Notes: generated by a model from the sequence alone, not told the origin. Counted from the first letter of the stretch, positions 27,329-36,847 are shown. The stretch is 64,000 bases of DNA from Roseateles oligotrophus (GCF_014204525.1 NZ_JACHLP010000006.1:1-64000); one strand, 5' to 3'. Numbers and translations are program-made.

Positions 27329-30292
27329 TTACCAGAACTTGTAGCTTGCCGACAAGCTGTAGCTGCGGCCGAACAGGTTCTGGCTGTGGTCATAGCCCTC
27401 CCAGCCGTTCGGGTCGTAGTAGGGCTTGCGGTTGAGCAGGTTTTTGATGTTCAGGCCCAGGTCGAGGTGCTTCATCGGCTTCCAGTTGAAGCCGAGGTTG
27501 ACCGTGTAGTAGGCCGGCACGCCGCCGCACAGATTGGCCGGCAAGGCCACATCGGCCGCCGTGCAGGTCTCGGGGTTGTTGTTTTCCTCGTCGGCCTTGT
27601 CATTCGCCCATTTGGTCTTGCCGGTGTAGTTGACGAACAGATTGCTGACAAGATTGCCGTAGCTCCAGTCGGCATTCAGCGTTGCGCGCAGCTTGGGCGA
27701 GCCGTGATAGCCCACATAGTTGTGGGTGAAGCCCTCGCCGTCCTCGTAGTTGTAGATCTCCCGCTTGCGGATGGACAGGGTGGCGCCCAGGCCCAGCTTG
27801 CCCCACTCGCCCAGCGAATGCTTGCTGCGCGCGTCGATGTCGAAGCCATCGACCAGGGTGCGGCCGCGGTTGAGGTAGCTGGTCCGCAGGCCGGCGATAT
27901 TGCCCACCGAATAGCCCGGTAGCACGGCCGGGCAGATGCCGGCATTGGCCGGGTTGGCGCACATCGCGGCCAGTGCGGCGAGGTTGCCGCGGTCGCTGTC
28001 GGAGACGGGGAAGCGCGTGACCTGGGCGGCACCGCTCAGCGTCGGGCCGTAGATTTCCGCCAGCTTGCGCAGCAGCTCGCTGGGGTCCTGGCGGATGATC
28101 TCGTCGCGGCGGTAGATGAACCAGTAGTCCAGCGACAGGCTCACGTCCTTCCAGGGTTCGAACACCAGGCCCAGGGTGGAGATCTTGGCCGTCTCGGGTG
28201 TGAGCTTGGGGTTGGGGGGCGTCAGGCCGCCGATGGTGCGGTTGCAGTCGGAGTTGCTCAGGGTCTTGCCGAGGTCCACATCGGTAGCCGTCTTGGATCG
28301 CTTGAGCAGGTCTGCGATGGCATTGGTTTCGTCGCAGCGCAGCTTGTCCTGGATGCCGCCGAACTGGGCGTAGATGCCGCCCTGGCCGGCCTCCGCCAAG
28401 CTGGGCGCACGGAAGCCCTCGGAGTAGGTGCCGCGCAGCAGCAGCTCGGGGAGGGCGCGCCACTTCAGGCCGAGCTTGGGCGCCAGATTGGCCTTGAAGT
28501 CGGGGTATTTGTCCAGGCGTGCGGCGGCGTTCAGTTCCAGCGTCCTGGTGATGGGCACGATGGTTTCGCCGAACAGGGCGGCCACGGTGCGTTTGCCGTC
28601 AAACCAGGAGCCGCCCTGCTGGGTGATGAGTCCGTTGGCAGCGTCGGCATTGCCCGGCGTGTAAAAGCTCTCGTGCTGCAGGTTCACACCGAAGGCGGCG
28701 CGCACCTCGCCGCCGGGCAGCCGGCCCAGTGCGCCCTCGACCTTGGCGTCCCAGCTGACGAGCTGGGTCCAGGACTGGATGTCGAAAGTCGGGTAGGCCT
28801 CGCGGATCAGGGCCGCATTGGCCTCGTTGATGACGCCGAACTGGTAGGCCGGCTTGTCGGCGATATAGCTGCGGCCCGTGACCGGGTCCTTGGTGAAGGG
28901 GCCGAAGGCCTTCTCGAAGCCCTTCAGATTGACATTGATGGTCTGGTACAGCGTGGAGTGGCTGCCGGCCACGCTGAGTGCGCTCTCGAAGTCCCAGTCG
29001 CCGAAGAGGCTGCCACGCACGCCGGCCAGGGCGCGGTAGTTGTCATCGGTATTGCGCTGGCCGAAGTGGTCGCCGGCGTCCTGCAGCAGATAGCTCAGGC
29101 CGGCCGCACCGCCCATTTGGGCGGCCATGTCGGCGTCCAGATTCGCCTTCACATAGACGTTGTTGGGCCCGAGGAAGGGAATCTTGAAGGTGTTCAGCGT
29201 CGCGCCGGTGTTGCGCGAGTACCAGCTCGACGGGTTGCCGGTGGTGGAGCTGAAACTGCGCGGGCCGTTCTTGCCGCGCATATCGATATGGGTGTAGGTG
29301 AGCTCGGCAAAGCCCTCCCAGTCGCCGCCCAGTTTCAGGCGGCCATTCAGATAACCGGTGCTGCGCGTGGAGCTGGGGCCGGTGTCCAGCGCATAAGGCA
29401 GGGTGTTCCAGACGCAGCTCGTGCCGCCCGAGGTGGGGATGGCGCTGGTGCAGCCGGCCACGGCGCGGCGCGTGATCGCATTCTTGTTGGCCGCGTCGAT
29501 GACGAACAGCGTGCCCGGGTTCAGCACGGCCGGCTCGCTGCCGACGCCGATGCGCATATTGGTGATGTAGTTCGGGTTGTTGGCGTAAAACTGCTCGGGC
29601 CGCTTGTCATAGGTGTCGGCCAGGGAGATGCGGTCGCGCTTGTAGTGGTTGAGCGAGCCGTAGACGCTCCAGCCATCGCGCGCCAGATCACCCTTGCCGA
29701 ACAGCAGGCTGGCCTGGTGTTCGCCGTAGGACTTCAGCTGGGACGAGCGGTCTGTGCTGGCGCGCAGCTCCAGGCCCTCGTAGCCCTTTTTGGTGATGAC
29801 GTTGATGACGCCGGCCACCGCGTCCGAGCCATAGACGGCCGAGGCGCCGTCGGTCAGCACCTCCATGCGCTCGATGGCGGCGGTCGGAATGGCGTCGATG
29901 TTGACGAACATGGTCTGGAAGCCCATGGGCGCGCCATAGTAGGACAGGCGGCGGCCGTTCAGCAGCACCAGCGTGCCCTGTGCACCCAGGCCGCGCAGAT
30001 TGGCCGAGGAGGCGCCGTCGGAGCCGGTGAACATGGAGCGGAAGTCCTGCTGCTGGGCCGGGCGGGCCGCGGGCAGGTTGTCCAGCACCTGCAGCAGGGT
30101 GCGCGCGCCCATGTTCTCGATCTGCTTGGCGTCAATGATCTGCACCGGCGAGGCCGTCTCCGCATTGATGCGCTTGATGCTGGAGCCGGTGACTTCCACC
30201 CGGTCCAGCTTCTCGGCCTCGGCCGCATGGATGCCGCTGCTCAGGCCCGCCAGCGTCAGCAGGGTGGCCAGCTTGTTCAGTTTTCTTTTCAT
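27329..30292 (-). CDS. TonB-dependent outer-membrane receptor of the GalNAc locus
   Basis: A 987-aa receptor with a signal peptide ending at IHAAEAE (~residue 25). A plug domain follows (VEVTGSSIKRI, NLRGLGAQGTLVLLNGRRL, DGASAVYGSDAVAGVINVIT, residues ~30-175). The remainder is a 22-strand barrel ending in an aromatic residue (SASYKFW). This class imports oligosaccharides or other large nutrients using TonB/ExbBD energy. It starts 39 bases after the end of the GH31 gene on the same strand, so the two are almost certainly co-transcribed. The substrate is inferred from context to be GalNAc-containing glycan. Confidence 0.92.
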   Translation of the reverse strand: MKRKLNKLATLLTLAGLSSGIHAAEAEKLDRVEVTGSSIKRINAETASPVQIIDAKQIENMGARTLLQVLDNLPAARPAQQQDFRSMFTGSDGASSANLRGLGAQGTLVLLNGRRLSYYGAPMGFQTMFVNIDAIPTAAIERMEVLTDGASAVYGSDAVAGVINVITKKGYEGLELRASTDRSSQLKSYGEHQASLLFGKGDLARDGWSVYGSLNHYKRDRISLADTYDKRPEQFYANNPNYITNMRIGVGSEPAVLNPGTLFVIDAANKNAITRRAVAGCTSAIPTSGGTSCVWNTLPYALDTGPSSTRSTGYLNGRLKLGGDWEGFAELTYTHIDMRGKNGPRSFSSTTGNPSSWYSRNTGATLNTFKIPFLGPNNVYVKANLDADMAAQMGGAAGLSYLLQDAGDHFGQRNTDDNYRALAGVRGSLFGDWDFESALSVAGSHSTLYQTINVNLKGFEKAFGPFTKDPVTGRSYIADKPAYQFGVINEANAALIREAYPTFDIQSWTQLVSWDAKVEGALGRLPGGEVRAAFGVNLQHESFYTPGNADAANGLITQQGGSWFDGKRTVAALFGETIVPITRTLELNAAARLDKYPDFKANLAPKLGLKWRALPELLLRGTYSEGFRAPSLAEAGQGGIYAQFGGIQDKLRCDETNAIADLLKRSKTATDVDLGKTLSNSDCNRTIGGLTPPNPKLTPETAKISTLGLVFEPWKDVSLSLDYWFIYRRDEIIRQDPSELLRKLAEIYGPTLSGAAQVTRFPVSDSDRGNLAALAAMCANPANAGICPAVLPGYSVGNIAGLRTSYLNRGRTLVDGFDIDARSKHSLGEWGKLGLGATLSIRKREIYNYEDGEGFTHNYVGYHGSPKLRATLNADWSYGNLVSNLFVNYTGKTKWANDKADEENNNPETCTAADVALPANLCGGVPAYYTVNLGFNWKPMKHLDLGLNIKNLLNRKPYYDPNGWEGYDHSQNLFGRSYSLSASYKFW

Positions 30293-30330
30293 CGCGTTGA
30301 TCTCCTGTTGGGGGAAGTTTTTTGGGGGAC

Positions 30331-33300
30331 TTAGCGTTGGCGGCTGGGACTCAGGCGAGCACCCATAGCGCCCAGCAGCGAGGCATTGGCCCAGTTGCCG
30401 CAGGCAGCGCTGGCCCGGCCGGGGCCGGCACCCAGGCTGCGCAGCTCCAGCAATTGCAGGCCGCGCACATCGAGCTCGGGTTTGACGACGGCCGGGGCTT
30501 GCACCAGGCCGCTGCTGTAGAGCAGGCGGCCATCGCCCCAGACCTGGAACTCCATGCCGCGCTTGTCGCCGCGGCAGCTGTCGTCGATGCCCACATCGGC
30601 GCGGAAGCGGCTCCAGCCACCGCTCAGCTGCAGCATTAGCTTGGCGCCGGGCTTGCTGCCCAGGCCTTTGCGGAACTGCAGGCCGTTCATGCGCATTTCG
30701 GCTTGGGATCCGGGGCCGGCGCTGGCCGGCCTGTCCTTGGCAAAGCCGGCGGGCAGGGCGGGCAGGTCGGAGAGGTAGTGCTGCTGCTCTTCGGCCTGGG
30801 CCGGCTGGCGCTGCTCCAGCACGCGGAACTCGCTCAGCACGATGGGCGGCACCTCGGCCGGTGTGAAGGCGTTGAAGGCCTTGGCCACCGGGGCCTCATC
30901 GCCCTTCTCGCCCTTTTGATTGGCCGTGACCATGGGGTCTTGCGCCGCTGCGTCAGCTTCTTCGTCGGGCTTGTGCACACTCAGCACGCGGAAGCGCAGC
31001 AGGCGGCCGGCCGCGGCCTTGAAGGCGATCTGCTGCAAGCCCTGCTGCAGCTTGAGTTGGCCGCGATGCACGGGCGCGCCCCAGTCGCCCATATTGTCGG
31101 CAAGAAAGATCTCGTAATCGCGGATCTGGCCGTGCTTCCAGTGCTGGTCATTGCGCGGCGCCAGCTCGATGCCATCGATCATGCGGCGCTCGCCCAGGCC
31201 CAGCACCCATTCATGCGGCCCGGTCTTCTGGGCCTGGTTGCGGCTGCTGCGGAACCAGGTGTCGGGCTTGCCGTCGAAGGCGTTCTCCAGCGGATGGCCG
31301 GGCTCTTCTGCCGGGCGGGCAACAACCAGCAGGCTGTCCGCCGCCACCTCGCGGCCCAGCAGCGGCGCGGCCGGGAAGCCCGCGCCCTCGGCCAGCACCG
31401 CGTCGGCCGCGATGCGGATCACAAAAGACAGGGCTTGGCGGATGTCCTGCTTGGCGATCTTCACCTGCACCGTGCCGTAGCGGTCCGCCGCATCAAAGAA
31501 CCAGCCGCTCTCGGCCGCGGCGAAAGCCGCTGAATCTTTCAGTTCTGACAGGACCTGGCCCCCCAACTCCACCGCCTGCGGCCGCGTACGGGCATGCACT
31601 TGCAGGGCATAGCTGCGCCTGGTCTCCTGGCCGGCATAACTTCCATTCACGGCAGCAATCTCCACCCGCACATCGCCCGCGCCCTGGGCGGGCGCCTGCA
31701 TGCGGATCTCCTGCTGGCTGAATTCCCCCTCCTTGTAGCGGCGGCTGCTGCCGTCGTCCTCGTAAAGCGTGTACTGCGATATGCCGCTGGGGTAGAGGTC
31801 CAGGGTCAGCGTGTCCTTGGGCTTCTCGCCGTCGTACAGCACCTCGGGGTACAGGGGCAGGATGGCGCCGGCGCGCACAAACACCGGCAGCTTGTCCAGC
31901 GTCACCTGCAGATCCAGGCGCTGGCCGTCCTTGCCGGCGCGCAGCTGGCGGCCGTCCCAGTAGTCGAACCACAGGCCCTCGGGCAGATGGATGTCCTTGC
32001 GCCAGCCCTGGCTGGCCGCCTGGCTGCGGTAGACCGGGGCCACCAGCAGATCGCGGCCCAGCAGGAACTGGTATTTGTGCGCCTCGCTCAGGGCGCTGGC
32101 GTCGCCGGCGTGGTCCCACATCAGGCCGCGCACCAGGGGCGCGCCGCTTTGCTCGGCCTCGCGTGCCAGTCCGTACATATACGGTGTCAGGCGCAGCTTC
32201 AGCTTCAGGTATTTGCGGTTGATGCTGCGATAGGGCTCCTCATAAGCCCAGGGGTGTTTGCGCGCCTGCGCCGCCCAGCCGGACATGCCCATCAGCACGG
32301 GGGTGAACGTCTTCCACTGCAGATCGCGGGTGAAGGTCTCGGGGCTGCCGCCGAAGATGGCGTCCACATCGCCGGTGGCATAGGCCTGGCCCGACAGGCC
32401 CGAACCTATCAGGGTGGGGATGTGCCAGCGGATGTAGTCCCAGCTGCTGCTCTGGTCGCCCGTCCAGGTCACGGCATAGCGCTGGGTGCCGGCCCAGCCC
32501 ATCACGGTCCACAAAAAGGGGCGGGCGTCGGAGTTGTCCAGAATGCCCTGGTAGGCGGCCTGGTTGGCGTCCAGCGAGTGCTGGTAGCCCGCGCCCGTCC
32601 AGGCCACGTCCAGCTTTTGCGCGCGGCTGCCGGCCGTGCCGACCTCCCACTTGATCTTGTCGACGCCGTTCTCGGTCCACAGCCCGGTCTTGAAGCCGTA
32701 CTTGGCCAGGCCTTGCACCACCTCGGGCAGATTCGTGTAGCCGCAGCCATAGCCGTCATTGGGCAGGATCCAGCCGCCGGGCATATCGTGCTCGCGGTAC
32801 TTCTTGGCCACGGACTCGATCACATCGGGCGTCTTGCCCGTCGGGCCGTCGCTCCAGTCCGGCGGCACGGTGCCGGGCTTCTTGGCGTTATCGCCATCGT
32901 TGTAGCAGTCGGCGTCGCCGTACTCATAGGCCCAGCGCGGCAGCAGGCGGGCGCGGCCGGTCAGCAAGGTGTAGCCGGCCAGCACCTCGCGTATCGTGGG
33001 GCCCACAAAGTAGTAGGCGTCGAAGCGGCCCTCCTGGTGGGCCAGGGTGATCTGGCGCTCGTCGCGCAAGTCGTAGCTGCCGTCGGCCCAGCTATTGCGC
33101 AAGACGCCCCAGCCGCGCGAGCTCATCAAAAAGGGCGCGGGGCTGGGCCGGTCGCCTTCCTCCCAGCCGCCGGAGTAGGACACCTCCAGCTGCTTGCCCT
33201 TGAACTCGAAGGCACCGTTCTGCTGGCCGCCGCCGAAGAAGCGCTCGGCCTTGTCGCTGGCCAGGGTCTGCACGCTGAGCTTGGCCGTCAGGTCCAGGCC

Positions 33301-33759
33301 CTGGGTCTCTTGCCACAGGGGCTGGCGGTTGTCGGCCCTGTAAAGCTCGAAGCGCAGCGGCTTTTTGTAGATGCGCAGGGCGAATTCCTCGGTGCGCAGC
33401 AGGTGGTGGTCGCCCGCATCGCTCATCTGGTGATCCACCCAGCCGCTGGGCTCCTGCTCCACGATGGCGGCGGCCTTGTTGCCGGGCTCGCTGAGCTTGC
33501 CCTTGGCGCCGGCCCAGATGCGGAACATGGACTTGTTCAGCAAGCGGATGCGTATCAGGGTCTGCGCATCGCTGCGCAGCTCCCACTGGGGCGAGGCCGC
33601 CGGCTTGCCCGGGCTGGCCGCCTCGCCCACGGCCTTGAGTTCGCGCAGATTGCCCACGGCCGCCGCCTGGGCCGTGCCGCCGCTCAGGGCCAGGCTGCCC
33701 GCCAGGAGCAGCAGGCTCCCCAAACCCAGCGGCCGGCCTTGCTTGCGTTTCTTGCTCAT
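30331..33759 (-). CDS. Secreted GH31 glycosidase with F5/8C and NPCBM modules, probable alpha-N-acetylgalactosaminidase
   Basis: A 1142-aa protein starting at 33759 (MSKKRKQGRPLGLG; AGAGGA upstream), with a signal peptide to about residue 33. It has a GH31 N-terminal beta-domain, then the (beta/alpha)8 barrel. In place of the usual WxDMNE motif the barrel has KLDVAWTGAGY, with Asp384 as predicted nucleophile, and WTGDQSSSWD, with Asp435 as predicted acid/base. This pattern and spacing fit the GH31 subgroup reported as alpha-N-acetylgalactosaminidase rather than alpha-glucosidase. Residues ~815-960 form an F5/8 type C (CBM32-like) module (LENAFDGKPDTWFRS). Residues ~990-1142 form an NPCBM domain (GLGSKPGAKLML, then ADVGIDDSCRG). 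It heads the minus-strand operon. Confidence 0.85.
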   Translation of the reverse strand: MSKKRKQGRPLGLGSLLLLAGSLALSGGTAQAAAVGNLRELKAVGEAASPGKPAASPQWELRSDAQTLIRIRLLNKSMFRIWAGAKGKLSEPGNKAAAIVEQEPSGWVDHQMSDAGDHHLLRTEEFALRIYKKPLRFELYRADNRQPLWQETQGLDLTAKLSVQTLASDKAERFFGGGQQNGAFEFKGKQLEVSYSGGWEEGDRPSPAPFLMSSRGWGVLRNSWADGSYDLRDERQITLAHQEGRFDAYYFVGPTIREVLAGYTLLTGRARLLPRWAYEYGDADCYNDGDNAKKPGTVPPDWSDGPTGKTPDVIESVAKKYREHDMPGGWILPNDGYGCGYTNLPEVVQGLAKYGFKTGLWTENGVDKIKWEVGTAGSRAQKLDVAWTGAGYQHSLDANQAAYQGILDNSDARPFLWTVMGWAGTQRYAVTWTGDQSSSWDYIRWHIPTLIGSGLSGQAYATGDVDAIFGGSPETFTRDLQWKTFTPVLMGMSGWAAQARKHPWAYEEPYRSINRKYLKLKLRLTPYMYGLAREAEQSGAPLVRGLMWDHAGDASALSEAHKYQFLLGRDLLVAPVYRSQAASQGWRKDIHLPEGLWFDYWDGRQLRAGKDGQRLDLQVTLDKLPVFVRAGAILPLYPEVLYDGEKPKDTLTLDLYPSGISQYTLYEDDGSSRRYKEGEFSQQEIRMQAPAQGAGDVRVEIAAVNGSYAGQETRRSYALQVHARTRPQAVELGGQVLSELKDSAAFAAAESGWFFDAADRYGTVQVKIAKQDIRQALSFVIRIAADAVLAEGAGFPAAPLLGREVAADSLLVVARPAEEPGHPLENAFDGKPDTWFRSSRNQAQKTGPHEWVLGLGERRMIDGIELAPRNDQHWKHGQIRDYEIFLADNMGDWGAPVHRGQLKLQQGLQQIAFKAAAGRLLRFRVLSVHKPDEEADAAAQDPMVTANQKGEKGDEAPVAKAFNAFTPAEVPPIVLSEFRVLEQRQPAQAEEQQHYLSDLPALPAGFAKDRPASAGPGSQAEMRMNGLQFRKGLGSKPGAKLMLQLSGGWSRFRADVGIDDSCRGDKRGMEFQVWGDGRLLYSSGLVQAPAVVKPELDVRGLQLLELRSLGAGPGRASAACGNWANASLLGAMGARLSPSRQR

Positions 33760-33839
33760 GTCTTGAAGTCCTCTCCAGTCCGGGCCGGACGCATGGCGCG
33801 CGCCGGCCCTGCTTGTCTGGGTTTGTGTCGCCGGAATTT

Positions 33840-33878
33840 CTTTCGTTTCTCGGCGATTACAGAAAATATCTTTCGATT
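33840..33878 (+). promoter_or_regulatory. Tandem CTTTCG(T/A)TT elements
   Basis: CTTTCGTTT (33840-33848) and CTTTCGATT (33870-33878) are direct repeats exactly 30 bases apart, about three helical turns. Repeated CTTTC-type sites are what I recall for AgaR in other proteobacteria. They lie nearest the GH31 start. Confidence 0.45.
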
Positions 33879-34000
33879 TAGCCGATTTACGAGCGAAATC
33901 AAGGAGATTCATGCTTGTTTTACGAAAATTCATTGTGCATACGAAACAAAGAAAAAAGTATTTAGTGAAAACACTGAGAGAAAAAATCAAAAGAATGGAA

Positions 34001-34025
34001 AACGAAAGTTCGCTTGTCTTTCGTT
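34001..34025. promoter_or_regulatory. Inverted repeat, candidate AgaR operator
   Basis: AACGAAAG (34001-34008) and CTTTCGTT (34018-34025) form a perfect 8-bp inverted repeat with a 9-base spacer, 114 bases before the transporter binding-protein start. A DeoR-type repressor gene (AgaR) is in the plus-strand operon. Confidence 0.5.
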
Positions 34026-34139
34026 GCCTTGTGTTGTTAGACTTGCCCTCGCTGAAGTCATTTCATTTCCCGAGAGCAAGCCCTGGCTGTGCTTTTGAAC
34101 CGAATGCGCGAGCTAAAAACACCCAAGAGGAGACATGCG

Positions 34140-35147
34140 ATGCGGCGCTTTTTCATCAAGACAGCGGTTTCGGCTTCCCTGGCGGCCGGCCTGGGCGCTT
34201 GGCTGGGCCTGGCGGCCACGCCGGCCTGGGCGGCCCCCGAGATCAAGATCGGCTTTGTGATCAAGCAGGCGGAGGAGGCCTGGTTCCAGGACGAGTGGCG
34301 CTTTGCCGAGGCCGCTGCCAAAGAGCATGGCTTCAAGCTGATCAAGATCGCCGCGCCCGATGGCGACCGCCTGCTGGCCGCCATCGACAATCTGGCCGCT
34401 CAGCGCGCCCAGGGCCTGGTGGTCTGCGTGCCCGATGTGAAGCTGGGCCCGGCCCTGGTGGCGCGGGCCCGCCAGGCGGGGCTCAAGCTGCTGACGGTGG
34501 ACGACCGCCTCGTCAACGGCGCCGGCCAGGTGATGGAACAAGTGCCTTATGTGGGCGTGTCGGCCCGCGCCATCGGCGAGCAGGTCGGCCAGGCCTTGCT
34601 GGCCGAGATCAAGAAGCGCGGCTGGGCGCTGAAGGATGTGGCCGCCCTGCGCGTCAGCTACGACCAACTCGCCACCGCCAAGGAACGCACCGATGGCGCC
34701 AGCGCCGTGCTGAGCCAGGCCGGCCTGCCGGCCGCGCAGATCTTCAGCGCGCCCGCGCCCAAGGCCGATGTGGAGAACGCCTTCAACGCCAGCGCCATCG
34801 TGTTGACGCAAAAGCCCCAGTTCAAGCACTGGATCGCCTTTGGCCCTAACGACGAGTTGGTGCTGGGGGCGGTGCGGGCCGCCGAGGGCAAGGGCTTGCG
34901 TGCCGCCAATTTTGTCGGCGTTGGCATCGGCGGCAGCACGGCGGCGGCGAATGAGTTCGCCAAGGCCGAGCCCACCGGCTTCGTCGCCACCGTGATGCTG
35001 AGCCCGCGCCGCCATGGCTATGACACGGCCCTGGCCATGTACCGCTGGATCAAGGACGGCCAGGCCCCCGCGCCGCTGACGCTGACCAGCGGCGAGGTGG
35101 CGGAGCGCAGCAATCTGCAGCAGGTGCGCGCCCGCCTGGGCCTTTGA
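34140..35147 (+). CDS. ABC sugar-binding protein, AraF-like
   Basis: A 335-aa periplasmic binding protein. ATG 34140 has AGGAG at 34128-34132; an ATG at 34135 is out of frame. A signal peptide ends at AWAAPE (~residue 30). The mature part aligns block by block with L-arabinose-binding protein AraF: KIGFVIKQAEEAWFQDEW, IAAPDGDRLLAAIDNLAA, VVCVPDVKLGPALVARAR, HGYDTALAMYRWI. The surrounding genes are for GalNAc, not arabinose, so its ligand is more likely GalNAc or a related amino sugar. This is an inference from context. Confidence 0.85.
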   Translation: MRRFFIKTAVSASLAAGLGAWLGLAATPAWAAPEIKIGFVIKQAEEAWFQDEWRFAEAAAKEHGFKLIKIAAPDGDRLLAAIDNLAAQRAQGLVVCVPDVKLGPALVARARQAGLKLLTVDDRLVNGAGQVMEQVPYVGVSARAIGEQVGQALLAEIKKRGWALKDVAALRVSYDQLATAKERTDGASAVLSQAGLPAAQIFSAPAPKADVENAFNASAIVLTQKPQFKHWIAFGPNDELVLGAVRAAEGKGLRAANFVGVGIGGSTAAANEFAKAEPTGFVATVMLSPRRHGYDTALAMYRWIKDGQAPAPLTLTSGEVAERSNLQQVRARLGL

Positions 35148-35162
35148 CTATGGGCATCCAAA

Positions 35163-35322
35163 GCCCCTGGCGGCGCCCGGCGTTCGCGGAGAAGCATGGA
35201 ATTCAATTTCAACCACAGAGACACAGAGACACAGAGGTCATTCAATTGAGTTCCTTGCATTCCTCTGTGTTTTTCTCTGTGTCTCCGTGTCTCTGTGGTC
35301 GTCTTTCGGAGTTTTGTTTCTC
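35163..35322 (+). repeat. CACAGAGA palindromic intergenic repeat, copy 1
   Basis: About 160 bases shared with 42145-42296 in the same orientation. The core is a long imperfect palindrome: left arm CCACAGAGACACAGAGACAC... (35213-35237) against a right arm of CTCTGTGTCTC units (35262-35298). The copy ends directly at the ATG of the ABC ATPase gene and supplies its upstream region. Similar CACAGAGACACAGAG elements are scattered through many environmental bacterial genomes. Confidence 0.9.
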
Positions 35323-36825
35323 ATGAGCGCTTTGCTGGAGTTCCGCGGCATCAGCAAGTCCTTCCCCGGCGTGCGCGCGCTGGCGGGGGTGGACTTGCAG
35401 CTGCGCCCCGGCCGCGTCCACGCCTTGATGGGCGAGAACGGTGCGGGCAAGAGCACCTTGCTGAAAATCCTCAGCGGCGATCTGGCGCCCGATGGCGGCG
35501 AGCTGCGGCTAGGGGGCCAGGTCTTGCGCCTGGGTAGCGCGGCCGACGCGCTGGAACGCGGCATCGCCGTGATCCACCAGGAGCTGCAATACGTGCCCGA
35601 GATGTCGGTGCTGGAAAACCTCTTGCTGGGCCGCATGCCCAGCCGCTGGGGTTTTGTGCAGCCCGCTCGGGCGGCGGCCGAGCTGAGTCAACGCCTGCAG
35701 GCCATGGGCATCACGCTGGACCTGAATGCCAAGCTGCGCGACTTGTCCACCGGCCAGCGCCAGATGGTGGAGATCTGCAAGGCCTTGCTGCGCGAGGCGC
35801 AGGTGATCGCGCTGGACGAGCCCACCAGCTCGCTCTCGCACCGCGAGGCCGACCAGCTATTCCGCCTGGTGTGTGAGCTGCGTGAGGCGGGCAAGGTGCT
35901 GATCTATGTCTCGCACCGCATGGACGAGATCTTCAGCCTCTGCGACAGCGCCAGCGTCCTGCGCGATGGCCGGGTGGTGGCCGAGTTTGAGCGCCTGGCG
36001 CAAGTGAGTCGGGCCGACCTGGTGCACGCCATGGTGGGGCGCGAGATCGATGACGTCTACGGCTGGCGGCCGCGCGCGATCGGCGCTGTTCGCCTGGAGG
36101 TACAGGGCTTGTGCAGCGCGCGGCTGCCGCAGCCCGCCACATTTGCCCTGCGGCGCGGCGAGATCCTGGGCTTTTTCGGCCTGGTGGGCGCTGGCCGCAG
36201 CGAGCTGATGCGGGCCATCTTCGGTGCCGATGCCGCCACGGCCGGCAGCCTGCGCCTGGACGGCCAGGCCTTGCGGCCCGAGATCGGCGCCTGCATCCGG
36301 GCGGGTTTGATGTTATGCCCCGAGGACCGCAAGGAGGACGGCATCATCACCGGCCGCTCGGTGGAAGAGAACATCAATATCAGCTGCCGCCGCCAAGGTG
36401 GCTGGCTGGGCGGCTTCATCACCGCGCCTTCGCAGGAGCGCGCCCTGGCCCAGGGCTTCATCCAGCGGCTGGCCATACGCACGACCGGGCCGCAGCAAGA
36501 GGTGCAGCGCCTCTCGGGCGGCAATCAGCAAAAAGTGATTCTGGCGCGCTGGCTGGCCGAGCGGGACTTGCGGGTGCTCATCATCGACGAGCCCACCCGC
36601 GGCATCGATGTGGGCGCCAAGCGCGAGATCTACGAGCTGCTGCAGGAGTTGGCCGAGAGCGGCGTCGGCATCATCATGGTTTCCAGCGAACTCAGCGAGG
36701 TGCTGGGCCTGGCGGACCGGGTGCTGGTGATGCGCGAGGGCGCCATCGTCGGCGAGCTGGCCCGTGCCGAAGCCAGCGAGACGGCGGTGCTGCAGCTGGC
36801 CTTTCCAGATGCCCAGGCGGCATAA
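35323..36825 (+). CDS. ABC sugar transporter ATPase, AraG-like (two nucleotide-binding domains)
   Basis: A 500-aa protein with two fused ABC domains, the standard AraG/RbsA layout. Domain 1 has Walker A GENGAGKST, signature LSTGQRQMVEI and Walker B VIALDEPT. Domain 2 has a degenerate Walker A (GLVGAGRSE), signature LSGGNQQKVILARW and Walker B LIIDEPTRGIDVG. ATG 35323 is chosen because homology starts at SALLEFRGISKSFPGV; the frame is open to 35287 through the repeat. GGAG is 11 bases upstream, inside the repeat. It should energise uptake through the permease that follows. Confidence 0.93.
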   Translation: MSALLEFRGISKSFPGVRALAGVDLQLRPGRVHALMGENGAGKSTLLKILSGDLAPDGGELRLGGQVLRLGSAADALERGIAVIHQELQYVPEMSVLENLLLGRMPSRWGFVQPARAAAELSQRLQAMGITLDLNAKLRDLSTGQRQMVEICKALLREAQVIALDEPTSSLSHREADQLFRLVCELREAGKVLIYVSHRMDEIFSLCDSASVLRDGRVVAEFERLAQVSRADLVHAMVGREIDDVYGWRPRAIGAVRLEVQGLCSARLPQPATFALRRGEILGFFGLVGAGRSELMRAIFGADAATAGSLRLDGQALRPEIGACIRAGLMLCPEDRKEDGIITGRSVEENINISCRRQGGWLGGFITAPSQERALAQGFIQRLAIRTTGPQQEVQRLSGGNQQKVILARWLAERDLRVLIIDEPTRGIDVGAKREIYELLQELAESGVGIIMVSSELSEVLGLADRVLVMREGAIVGELARAEASETAVLQLAFPDAQAA

Positions 36826-36847
36826 CAATAAATATCAACAGACAAGC

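Larger units (their letters stand above)
33760..34139. promoter_or_regulatory. Divergent control region of the GalNAc locus
   Basis: This 380-base gene-free stretch separates the minus-strand GH31 operon from the plus-strand transporter operon. Bases 33840-34060 are clearly AT-richer than their surroundings. It contains several CTTTCGTT-like elements (33840-33848, 33870-33878, 34001-34008 inverted, 34018-34025). Both operons must start here, but I could not assign -35/-10 pairs with confidence. Confidence 0.6.

Noticed and set aside
31594-34098. An 834-residue plus-strand frame opposite the GH31 gene
   Set aside because: Low-complexity Ala/Gly/His composition and no domain; the minus-strand GH31 with catalytic motifs is the real gene.
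35163-35322. Insertion sequence or MITE with transposase
   Set aside because: No transposase frame and no clear target-site duplication; both copies end at start codons, which fits an intergenic palindromic repeat better.
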